Origin: Paramecium octaurelia
Taxonomy: Eukaryota; Ciliophora; Oligohymenophorea; Peniculida; Parameciidae
Direction: 5' to 3'
NCBI GenBank assembly: GCA_905182995.1
Contig: CAJJDP010000024.1
Span: forward strand, 126,610 to 190,609
Length of the DNA: 64,000 nt
In this document: one piece after another, positions 23,552-34,700 of the stretch
Numbering within the stretch: position 1 is the stretch's first letter
Layout: every line of letters starts with the position of its first letter
Translations under genes and position numbers: made by a program
Notes under the pieces: generated by a model
What the model was told of the DNA's origin: nothing
Databases searched by the model: none
What the model saw: the letters and a program-made list of their open reading frames with translations, nothing else

Positions 23552-26127
23552 TCATTAAGGTTCTTCTTCCTCTTCAGATTCCTCTTCAATTAGACCAATA
23601 TCATCTTTAACAATAAACAAATATGATATTACAATATTATTAACTCTAATTTAAAAGTGGTGCATCAGTAACCTCATCAAAAACCAATTCGAACTTATTA
23701 TCTAGATAATTATCACACACTATCTTTTTAGGATTGTAAAAATTAGGAGGTGGAAATATTGGATCTAAACATATTCTTTCAGTTAAATCATTTAATACTT
23801 GAACGCATTATCTAGCATTTGAGGAATCAACTTTGACAAAAGCGGACAGCAAATTTCAATGGACGGATTAGTATTTGCCTCGATCATTAAAACTTTAAAT
23901 GATTCATCAATCATAAAATCTAATCCAAATATTTCGAAAGTATTCTCTTTTTTATTCTAGTCCATTTTACCATAAACAGCTCTAAATTAATCAGTTGCCA
24001 TTTACTAAAATATAAACTACAAAAAAGTTATACTTTCATTTTTTAATAAATTTTTGTAAAATCCCCTCCTAAATTCTCAATATACACTGCGAACTCTTCA
24101 AAACTCACTTTGTTACCTTTTTCATATTTGCCATAATCCTCTCCTTTCTTTTATACAGCATCATTAGTGAGATGAATCATTTTGTTTGTCAGATTTTTCA
24201 TTGAGAATTCCTTACTTGATGTTCTGACATATCCTTCAGTATACCAATAACCCTTTTGATTTCCATTTATAGAAACATATAAACTGTAACATCTGATATC
24301 AAACTTTCGTTTATTGTAAAGTAAGGGGCGATCAATATACAATTACACTATGAATGTCTTATAGCTTCCATTTTTGTGAACTTCCTTTGAATTTAATATA
24401 GACTATATTTCATTCAAATCCTCTGAAATCTTTATTCCATTGCCTCTGTTTGTAATTTCTCCTGGTTTTATTATCCAAATGTTTCTTCGTTTGTCCTATT
24501 CTAAAGTTATCAATTATTATCGTTCCCTGTAGGCCTCTAAAAATTATTAATATTCTGGACCATCCTAACTTTTAATATGATAAGTGACTGGCAAATTGTC
24601 GAATGCGTTGATATTTTATGATTCATAATAAGCCTTCATGTTGTAAAACAAGGCTTTCTTATTACCCAAATGAAAATTATTTTCCAAATGATTATGCATT
24701 TTTATTGGCTCATTATATATAGCCAATTTCATCTTTATATTTTAAGCTTATTCTATAGTTAATAATTTTGAAGATCTTCCTAAAGCATTCAATATTTGAC
24801 TAAATTATCTTATCTCATTAAGAGATAAAAATTTGTTCCATAGAGAGTGGTCTATTTTATTATTTTTAATTTGTTATTCATTATCACTTTAATCATCTTA
24901 TTTATTTAATCCCAATGAACCTATTGTAGTAATTGAGGAGGAAGCACTTTAACAAGTATTTTATTCATTTGGATTTCGGATCAATGACCTCATATTCTCA
25001 TGAATCGAATTCACTTTTAATTGGGTCCATACAAAATGACATGCTTCCATTTCATCTTATATACTCCACCACCATCGAGATTTTAATATTTATCTCACCA
25101 GCATACCGTTATTTCCTTTTCCAACATATGCCTTATAAATGTTTACTGTTGGTTAAACAAATATGCAATTTGAAAGATTCAAAATATTAAAATAGTGTCT
25201 CATCGAGGCATATTTTTCTTAGAATACAACATCTTAAGGATATTTTGGATCAATAAAGTAAATGCCATCAAACTTTTTTTATTTTTTTATTTTTTATTTT
25301 TACCCTTATAATTATTATTATAATGGTTATAATAAAACAGGACCTGCCAATTATGGCATCTATTGTGATAAAGAAAAGCCAGACATATTAGAGATGTTTT
25401 CATATTTGGAATTTCTAGATGTCTTAAGCAACTAAGAATTTTTACGAGGCTCTATTAATTTCAAGGCCTTTACTGTTTCAATTTCATTTAATCTGTTCTG
25501 TTTGTCCATTTCCATCTTCTATTTCAGCTTTTCAATAATGTCTCTCTCTGCTTTAGAGTCCAAAGAATTATTTAGAAAGGCTTCCTACAATTTAATCCTC
25601 TCTAATGTTACTTTCAATAATACTTATCACGTGGATAGGCTTTGATTATATTTTCAAGGTATTCTAACCATCAACTTATGGAAACATCTATAGAAAACGA
25701 CCTTACTTAAACTTCTAATGAAGGTTGTAAGATTTTTTAGTAGTTTTAGGAGAATTGCCATCTATTATTAGTAAATTATATACTCTTCTTCTTTTTAAGA
25801 TAATGGATTTACTTCAAAACATTTGTATTATTGTACCTTTCTAGTTTAGGCAATTACGAAGAAGGGATTGGACTTTCAGATCTCTCTTGATGTTGATATC
25901 TATAGGATGTAATATGATTAGGATTATTTAAAACTGATTGTATAGAATCTTTGATAAGTTCTTGAATTCCAGGAGATTTTAATAATTATTCCATGGATCT
26001 GTGTTTTTATAGAGTCAAATGTTCGCTAAATTTAATATTCTACATATTTTGAAATGCTTAATATATTATTTGGTGATTTTATACTAAAATTTAAATTCGG
26101 CATTGTTATTTGCTCTTTATCAGCCAT
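23552..26127 (-). CDS. TTLL3/8-type tubulin glycine ligase
   Basis: Tubulin tyrosine ligase-like enzymes add amino acids to tubulin tails, and TTLL3/8 types start glycyl side chains on axonemal tubulin. Motifs in order: YVGKGNNGMLVR, SRWWWS, MEACHFVWTQ, NKKALFYNM, RPLLYNKRKFDIRCY, GYVRTSS, MIHLTNDAV, then FEIFGLDFMID and IEANTNPSIE (ATP/Mg site), followed by LDPIFPPPNFYNP and an acidic tail (EEESEEEEEP). The N-terminal third is Lys/Gln-rich with low-complexity K/Q around 25270-25330. Several introns are clear (for example 28 nt just before the acidic tail). One or two N-terminal ones are unresolved. Near 23801-23804 the frame breaks by one nucleotide between MLDNAF and VLNDLTERICLDP with no possible intron, so there is either a base error or a real frameshift. 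Confidence 0.85.
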
Positions 26128-26315
26128 TTTAGATTTTTACAATCTCTTTTTATTATTTTAATAATTTTAGAAATCTAACTAGATTATTTTAGTCTCTTGA
26201 GATATTTCAGGAGTAATTCTTATAATAAAATAGAGAAGTAAACAATTTTAAATGTGAATATTCAAGAATCAATTATATAAGAAATGAATAATATTAATTA
26301 AATTAATATATACAT

Positions 26316-27927
26316 TCACGACCAAAGATTGTTAAACGAAGCATTGGTAAAGCTTTTGGAAGCCCAATCCATGCTTAATAACTAAGAATAACATATATGA
26401 TTACAGATTTTTGTGTCAAATTAGGCTTAAATGTCGGTAAGTACTTGTTCTCTAATTTCATTAAGTTTTCTTGTTTTTTCTGTTGATAATCCAATAATCT
26501 CAACTCTACTTTATCATTTTTTTCATTATTGTTATTTGCTCTTCTCTTAATTTATGGCTTAAATGTCAATTATTGGACAGTCTCTTTATCCTTCTTTATC
26601 TGTTCAGTTAAGATATGATCATTTCTCTTTTCTAACCAACTGATTTGTTAATTAACAAATTCCTCCACATTTATTTCAGCAACACTATTTTTCTTAAATT
26701 TCTCCTTCTCCTTTTCCCATTATTCTTAAAACTATTTCTCTTATTCTTCCTCATGGTGTTTCTTCATTTCCTATTATTACTTGACCCATTCTTGTTTTTT
26801 CTAAATTATTTATTGTTATCTGATATGAATAGGCACATAGTATTCACATTCAGTTTTAATTCTCTATTCTTAAGTTTCCATGATTTCTTGTCTCTTCTAT
26901 CGTTAATTATTAACTTTCTATTTTTTTGGTGTTTCCTTCTCTTAAAATTGTTTTGTTTCTGCTGGCTATTATCCCTATTCCTATTTCTTGATAGTATCAC
27001 TGACTTTGTATTTTATCTCCTTAGTTTAAACAACCTTGTGACTTTGATCCTCTTTATATTATACATCTTCAGCCACTTCTGCTTCTTCCTTTAATTCTTA
27101 ATCCATAACAATCACAATCTATTATTATGATTTGGTAAGATTAATATTCTTTTGGCTTTCATAAATGTGATACAATACTTAATAATTTTAAAATCTTTTA
27201 TTTTCGGAAGATTCGGTAATAAATCAGCTTAAACAGCCATATCCTTAAATTGACATATCTATTTATATGATTCGTCTTCTTCAATCAACTATTTTAGTTT
27301 TCTGTCCAATAGAATACAACTTTTCTAGTTGATAAATGGTCTTGCTATAGTTTGTTGTTTCTCTTTGTTTTTTTCTTCATCCACCATCTTCTATAATTAC
27401 TTTGTTCTTCTTTTCTCAAAATCATACAATCTATTCACAGTCTCTAAAAATGCTGTCATATTATATATTTGAAGTATTACCTTCATCGGATTCTAAGACT
27501 GCTTCATTCTTCTACTTCTCCTGCTCTTTTTGTTTTTATTCCTCTTTTTTCTTTTTGACTTCCTCTGACTTTAATTGTGATTACTTGATATTTTACTACA
27601 CTTTATCAAATTCTATATTATAGATGCATATATACTTTTCACTTGTTTTTGTGGTTACGGAAATTGTTTCTTAGGCATTTCGATGACTGGCTTTTATGGC
27701 TTCTTTGTGAGTTCACATTTCTTCTTATTAAGAGCATCTTGAAACACTGCTTAGGAATTAGAAAATTTCCCATTTTGCAACTTTAGTATTGAAGAGTCAG
27801 AAGTGTTTCTGGCAGTGAATACTTATCTGACTGGAGACAAGGAGTTTTTAGTAGATTCAATTTAGAGATATCTTTCTAGTGACTGTGATTTGACACTTTC
27901 TTTTGAGTCATCTAATTATTGATTCAT
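26316..27927 (-). CDS. Glu/Lys/Gln-rich coiled-coil protein
   Basis: Starts MNQQLDDSKESVKSQSLERY at 27927 and ends DWASKSFTNASFNNLWS. Introns of about 23 nt are recognised near the start and the end (GTAATCATATATG...TTAG), with others between. The middle is a long charged coiled coil, with a short stretch VNRLYDFEKRRTKQLQKMVD and repeats of the type TFKP (LTFKPQIKRR, TFKPNLTQK), as in many ciliary or cytoskeletal coiled-coil proteins of ciliates. No enzyme motif was seen. Its ATG is only 37 bp from the ATG of the divergent gene at 27965, so the two share a very short promoter region. Confidence 0.65.
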
Positions 27928-27964
27928 TATCAAATAAAATTTAATTATATTTTCATTACCTTTA

Positions 27965-29788
27965 ATGAATGAGAATATATGCAAGGATTGTAAAATGACT
28001 TTTGAATCAAGTGAATAATTAGCTAATCATGTTAAAAGAGTATTAAAACATAAATGGATTGTAGTTTTGCATTAATTCTGAATATGGTAATTTAAATAAA
28101 TTCCATTGTAATAATTTTCAAGAAAGAATGAGTTTTTCTTCTAAAATAAGGTAAGAGGAGTTGATTTAACAAGAGAAGAATAAATATTGATGAATTTATA
28201 AGCATAAGAAGTAGACTCTTTGAGAATGATTTCTAGATTTCCCATAGGAACTGAAATTTATAGATTTAAGATGGAATAATATAAAGAATTGTCTACAATG
28301 AGAGCAGAAATGGAAAAGATTATTTAAGAGCAACGATTGTAAAGAGTGAGAAGGAATTTTGAGAAGAAAAGAAGAGAAAAAGATAAGGAATTTGAGAACA
28401 ATAAATGGGTTGATGATTAAAGAAAATGTATTATAGAAAATAGATTAATGATTTTGGAGAAGTCAGAAAGGAGAGTCACTTATATGATCCAGCTGAAGGG
28501 TTAGTAATCCATTAGGATTATGTATTGGGATTACCAAGGAAAACAAAGCTACCATAATTTATTTTTGCAGTTTTTAGTAATATTCAATAATTAAATCAAC
28601 CAAAGTTAATAACCAATTATACTAATTACCAGCTCATCCATAAGTTTTCTTAATAGTGGAAGTGCAATTACCTGTCAGTAAGAGATTGGAAGAGAATATT
28701 GGTAAGACTCAATCATATGGATGGACATAGATTGATTTATTTGATTAATAAAGACAATTGAAAAGAGGGAAATTCATGTGTCCATTTACAAAGGACATAC
28801 AGATGCTAATATTACAATTGAAAATATTGCAAAATTAGAACCTATTCCAAATGGTTGGTAATCACATATCCATATGATGAAGATTTAGGATAACTCAGAT
28901 CAATTTATCCAGAATAAACTGCCATGGGATACAATATCCCATATATTCATTTGAGAAGCTTATTTGATAGAAATTAAGAAGCTGACATTGAAGGAAAGGA
29001 ATAAAGCAATAAACATAATGGGGAATTCGGTTTAAATGGCTAAAATTATAAAGTAACTGAGGAAGTAGCAGTGTTTGGAAACAAAAAAATCTCACTCCTT
29101 AAACTAAATAATATGTCTTATGAGGCGACACGAAGAAAGAGTTTCGAGTATAGATACATTTCATTCAAAATAACAATAATTTATGAGAGTCATGTGTGCA
29201 GCATTAACTGATTATCATTTAATGTTGGATCCAAGTGGATAACCACTAGCATTTAATACTACTATTCATGATCCTAGTAGTTCTAATCCAGGTTAAAATG
29301 TAGAATCTAATCCATTTCCACTTATTGAGACTGAGCCTTAATTAAAAGGAATCAGTAACAAAAAGCTGTCAGATCAATTTGATTGAATTCAACGAAGAAT
29401 ATAGAATTGTTTTGTAACTTTCAAGAACAAGCCATGAGTTCTAGAAAAGTATGCTCTTTGTTGATATAGACTATTTATCTTGATTTTAAGTGGTTGAAAA
29501 GAATGCCTCCTAAGGTGGAGCCAATACTACAATGATTACGTGAGAAAATGAAATTATTGGTTGATCATATTATAATATTTGTCAAACCAGATGGAAGTGT
29601 TAGAACTGGGAGAAATACTTTAAATCTATTTGAAACGCCTTTGAAGAGACATCAATAAGATGAATCAAATGTAATAATATCTATTTAAAATAGTTATCAT
29701 AATCTGGTATTAATTAGACTATTCTTTGTATGACTTTGAATATAGCGATGAAGATATGATCAAAATGGAAAATCAAAGAGTTTTTTGA
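27965..29788 (+). CDS. CCDC17-like protein (C2H2-type finger plus coiled coil)
   Basis: The N-terminus reads ICKDCKMTFESSEQLANH followed by VKRFC: a C2H2/C2HC finger very like the start of animal CCDC17 (C..C.M.F.S...L..H..RFC). A basic coiled coil follows (MRAEMEKIIQEQRL...), then a domain beginning LYDPAEGLVIHQDYVLGLPR and IFAVFSNIQQLNQPKL. Later segments include GKFMCPFTKDIQM, HLRSLFDRNQ and LTDYHLMLDPSGQPLAFN. Many introns (25, 35, 29 and 31 nt are clear) are needed. Those after about 29150 are uncertain, and the stop at 29786-29788 is the best guess. The function of CCDC17 is not well known; animal expression suggests ciliated cells. The family call rests on the finger and layout seen by eye. 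Confidence 0.6.
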
Positions 29789-29833
29789 TTTTGACTAATA
29801 TATTTAATTAATATGTAACACTAAGGTGATCTC

Positions 29834-31122
29834 ATGATCAATGTATATATAAATTCTTCTCTTAGGCTGATTTAATTATCAAACAACTCCAATGTGCTGT
29901 GTGCATCAATGAATTCAATAACCCATTCCTAACAAAATGTGGTCATAGCTTTTGTTATGTATGAATTGAAACATTTAAAAAAGAATTGCATCGAAGAAGT
30001 CATCAACAGATACCATAAATGCCCTTTGTGCAACTTAGACTTAAATAAAACAGATCTCTATAAGAATAATCAAATTAATCAAATCAAATGTACTTTCTTG
30101 ATTCACATTAGAAATTATTGAGGAGCAGAAAAAATAATAATTAAACCATAAAGTGAGCAATGTGTTTGGAGAGTAAAATGCAAATGCTTTCTTGCCTGAT
30201 TATAAAATGATATCAGAGGTAAATCAATAAAATAAATGAGATGTTTAAAAATGCAGTCTAGCAAATGTACAATGTATATGAGAGTAAGTATATTGATGCG
30301 ATTGATGAATACAAAGCTCGATAGCAGGAACTTAAAATTGATTATACACAAAGGTTAGATGCAGCCATGGAAGTAATCTACTTAGAGTCATAAAAATAGG
30401 ATCATGTCAAAGAATAAATCACCAATAATTACAAAGAGGCAGTCAAACAAATTGAAACCAGCTTTAAATAACTCAAGGATTATTATGCAGACTGTGTGTA
30501 TAAATCATTAGAGTAATTTAAATGCGAATAAATTGATGTAAGAATTGTATTAACTGTTCAGATTCTAATTTAAATTGTGTTACCAAAACAGAACGCATAA
30601 TTTCCTTGGCCATTTAAAGTTAACAATAGAATTAGTTCAATCGCTGAAGTAATTTTCCAACACTTTGATAAAAAAAATGATCCCATCCAGAACTTCGATC
30701 CTTCCAAATTAAAAATTATATTCTGCAAACCCTAAGATCTTTACAAGATTAGCCAGTCAGTATTAAATAAGGATCTTGATGTTATATCTCAATAATATCA
30801 AATTTATCCTATGAATAGTGAGATATTTTTGGCATCTTTAGGTCAGGTTAAGCAAGGCTCGATTATTGTTGTTATTAGTGACATCAGTTTAAAGAGCTAA
30901 TAACCTCAGGAATGCATTACATTTAAATTTAATAAAGATAGATTAGTAGATTATTATAGTTGTCTATAATGTAAAATACATTGGGTGTGCTAAGTATGTA
31001 AGGACTTTTGTCATTAAGGACATCAATTGTCCATATATCGGTAACAAGTCAAGCCAGATTGGGCTTGTTGTTATTGTGTATCAAAGGGATTCTGTAAGGC
31101 ATTAAATAAAAATAATTAATGA
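29834..31122 (+). CDS. RING finger protein with coiled coil and UBR-like C-terminal zinc module
   Basis: A likely E3 ubiquitin ligase. Introns of 23, 25, 22 and 22 nt give 398 residues. Residues 8-55 are a C3HC4 RING (CAVC, CGHSFCYNC, CPLC). Residues about 90-190 form a coiled coil (YNVYESKYIDAIDEYKARQQ, KQIETSFKQLKDYYADCV). A middle region of about 110 residues is unrecognised. The C-terminal 60 residues are Cys/His-rich: YYSCLQCKIHWVCQVC, then CHQGHQLSIYR and WACCYCVSKGFC. The pattern of C..C, then C..C...CH.GH, resembles the UBR box that binds N-degrons. This RING, coiled coil and UBR-like order is not one I know. The start was chosen because ATG 29834 plus the first intron leads straight into the RING. 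Confidence 0.82.
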
Positions 31123-31723
31123 TTAAGTATTATAAATATTATTTATTTCATTTATCAGTCTAAATCATATAAGAAATATTATCTAACTCAGTTAAAAGTA
31201 TTATAATCAAAATAATCACCTGCAGTTTCACTTCCAGTATTGGTATTTTAGAGTATAAAAGAATAAAGGAAATAGTATTCTTGGAAATAAAGTATCAGAG
31301 TTGATTTTAGTACTATTCAAGATGATCTTAATTAAAGTACATTTAAGAAATTAATCTAAGCATAAAGTTTAGCTTTTAATTTTAAGTTCTTTCAAAACTA
31401 AAATTAGATATAAATTACTCAAAATCTCATAATGAAGATATAAAATAAATTCTTATATTTTTAATATAATCTCCTCAAAAATATATCTGAATAATTCTGT
31501 GAATTCATAATTAAATTAATCCATAATATTTGAATATAGAAATATCTTAAATAATAATATAGTTTGTAATATTTAAACTTTATTGAAAACTAACAATATT
31601 CATTAAAGATAATATAGGTCACATTAGATCTATATATTTATCTTCTTTAAAACAAGTAATGATAGGAATTTAAATGATAAATAATTTATATAATTTTTGA
31701 ATCATTAATTATTAGTAATAAAA
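31123..31723 (+). other. 600-bp spacer with an uncertain short gene
   Basis: A plus-strand frame open from about 31159 to TGA 31531-31533 (motifs SPAVSLPVLVFQS, IRVDFSTIQDDLNQSTF) has protein-like composition but no clear ATG or intron linking it to a start. Other frames over the same stretch are also open. It could be a small gene or the decayed 3' end of the RING gene. The last 190 bp are A/T-rich and lie just upstream of the giant Cys-rich gene. Confidence 0.3.
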
Positions 31724-34700
31724 ATGGGAGAGAAGAAAACCAATCTATTTAATATAATGATAATGATTGCTATTTTATCTTTATGCGTTCAGTCAAATGA
31801 TAAATGCAATATTTATCACAACTCTCTTAAAGGTTGTATTTAAGACACAAAAAATATTCGATGTAATCCACCTTTGATATGATAGGCTAATATGATTATT
31901 TCAACAATAAGTGTTAAGAGAACTCACAAACGAACTTCGGTTGTTCAGAATAATTGAATATGGAGGCCTGTGTAAATCAATTGACAGATTATCTTAATAA
32001 TAGAGTGTATTGTAGATATATTGTGAAATTATATAATAGGTTTATTCCAAGAGAAATGTATGAATTCAAATGAGATACAATTGTAAAAATATGGATGCTA
32101 AGAAATGTTCAATAAATACGCTTGCTTAAAAGTTGAGAATGATTCCTGCACTTGGGAGAATTAAAGATGCAAATAAACAAATGGAATTGATTAGGGTGAC
32201 TCTTAAATATGTAATAACTTCTAAACACCAGTGAATCCTCACACATGTTCTTAGATACCTTCAGCTAAATGTAAGTAGTTCTATTAAGATAGGTATGAGT
32301 GGCGGAGATTTCGAATGTATAGAATTACGATCCGAGCAATTATCATAATTATCATGCAATGAAATAGGTTTAAATGAGGAAGGCTGTTATGCACTCAATA
32401 AGCAAGATCAATATTGTATTTAAATAATGAAAATTAGGTACTTTCAAGAATGGAAAATGTTAAGAGTTAAATTTATCAGAGATCAAATCCTGCGATTAGA
32501 AGCTAAGTAAATCTGCATGTCTGTCTATTAAAAACAATGATTTGTAATGTGAATGGTTCGGCAAACAATGTAGGACCTTTAAATTTGAAACAGGATAAGT
32601 GTGTGTAACAAAAAATCAGGTAAATATCTCTGTTTGTTAAAAATCAACTGGATTATGTTAATATGATGTGAGCCAATCTAAATGTGTGAATATTGAAAAA
32701 TATCATTTAAGCAATCTTTAATGTAATACGCCAGGATTGTCAAAGCTAGCTTGTTTATAAGTTATTAACTAAAATTGCACATTTGTACATGGAAAATGCT
32801 AGGAGTTATCTGAATTAGATCTTAACTATTTTTAATGTCACATGGATCTGAACAAACAGGCTTGTGTTAATATTAAGACTCATTTCTAGTATTGTTTTTG
32901 GAATGGAAATAATTGTGAAAGAAGGGTGATGAATTAAGATTACGAATGTCCATTAAAAATAGAGAATAGTAAAATAAGAGTAAACGGAAATGTTTGTTAG
33001 GCCATCTCTTATTATTAGAAGAAATGCAAATACAATGCATAGACTAATTTATGTATAGAGAGTTCGATAACTGATGGATGCAATACTCCCTTTATAAATA
33101 AATTTGGTTGTCTCAGTATCATAAAAAAGGATGAAGCATGTTTATGGACAATGCAAGGTTGTAGGAATGTTGAGGTGATAAAACAGGTAACTACATGCAA
33201 TAATTTGGGGAGTGCCAATCCAATTGCTTGTTCTTAAGTATTAGAATCTAACGAGAAGGTAGGTTGTTATTTTGATTAACAATAACAAAAATGTGTAGTA
33301 TTAAACATTGAAGTTGGTCCATATGCCACTAAAGAGGAAATAATATAGAAGCAAAAGGATTTGGAAAAATTGAGAACTATATCTTGTAATGATGTGGCCT
33401 TAGGATTAAATAAAATAGCCTGTTCATCTATCACAACAATAGGAGTAGCTTGTAGATGGAGTAGAGATTAATGTGTTTAGATAGAAAATCCAAAAGACAT
33501 CCAAACAATTCCATGTTTGAATCTAGTGTATGCCAATTATAAAGCCTGTTCTTATGTCTTATATGGCGGGGAAGTTTGTAGATACTCTTCATTGGCTAAG
33601 GGATGCATTAATTCTATAACCAAGAATATGCAATGCAATGAGTTAGGCTTAAATTCATTTGGATGCTCTAAGGCTGAAGGTTCTTGTTAATATATTGATA
33701 ATCAATGTATACAATCTGAAGGAGTTTCAACAAACCCTTAACCTGTATAATCGACTGCAAGTGAAGTAGAAACAACTCCACAGTCTCCGTTAACATGCGA
33801 AATAACGTCACCTACTAAGGCTGTGTGTTTGTCTTTTGCTTCCTTGTTGTGCAAATGGACTAAATCGAAGAGTGCTTGTGAGACTGTAGAAATTAAATAA
33901 ATTTCGCATTGCCTTGATTACGGGGGATCTGATATTTTTGTTAATTCTAATGTGTGTGCATCCATTATTAGTGATTTTCCTGATTATGACTTTGCAAAAG
34001 GAGTTTAAGCGGATAAAAACAGAGGATATTGCTATTATAATAAACAAATATCCCAATGCTAAATCAAAAAGGAATTCTGTAACACTAAGTGTTGTACTGA
34101 AATTGAAAATATAGGAATAAATGCGCATTCTTGTATTAAATTCTCAAGTAATGAACCTGGAGTCTATTGCTACTTTAAAGATTTAAAATGTACAGAATTG
34201 ACAGATGATATCGTGGACACATCAAATCCAGATTAAATCAAATTGTTTTTTAATGAAAATAAATTGCCATGCACTTCAATGAGTAAGAACTCTTGTCATA
34301 TGATTGATTGGTCATTGGATCAACGCTGTTATTATAATGGAATAACCTGTTTGAATATCAATTATGTTTATTATAAGGATAATCGTATTTTCATTTAGGA
34401 ACCCTCTGTCTTGAATGAGAATGCCTGTTTTGCAATTGACGGGAGAATAACAGCATAGAACACACTCAAATATATTGGATATGACGATGAAAATAAAAGA
34501 TGTAAAGAGCTGTTATTAGATGATGACTTTTCATATGCCACATGTGAAGATGCTAAGAGCAATAGAAATGTTTGTCAAAGATACACCGGTAGAAACTATT
34601 GTAAATGGGATGAACAACTATTCAGATGTATTACTATACCTTTAGATGAATATGGTGAAATTTAAACATGCAATCAAAACCTAAACATTAAAGCATGTAC

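Noticed and set aside
26645-27094. A 149-residue very hydrophobic plus-strand frame resembling a multi-TM protein
   Set aside because: It is the antisense of a Lys/Glu/Gln-rich coiled-coil exon; the antisense of such codons always gives Phe/Leu-rich frames.
33808-34128. A 106-residue minus-strand frame
   Set aside because: It lies opposite the Cys-module gene, has no motif and is an antisense shadow.
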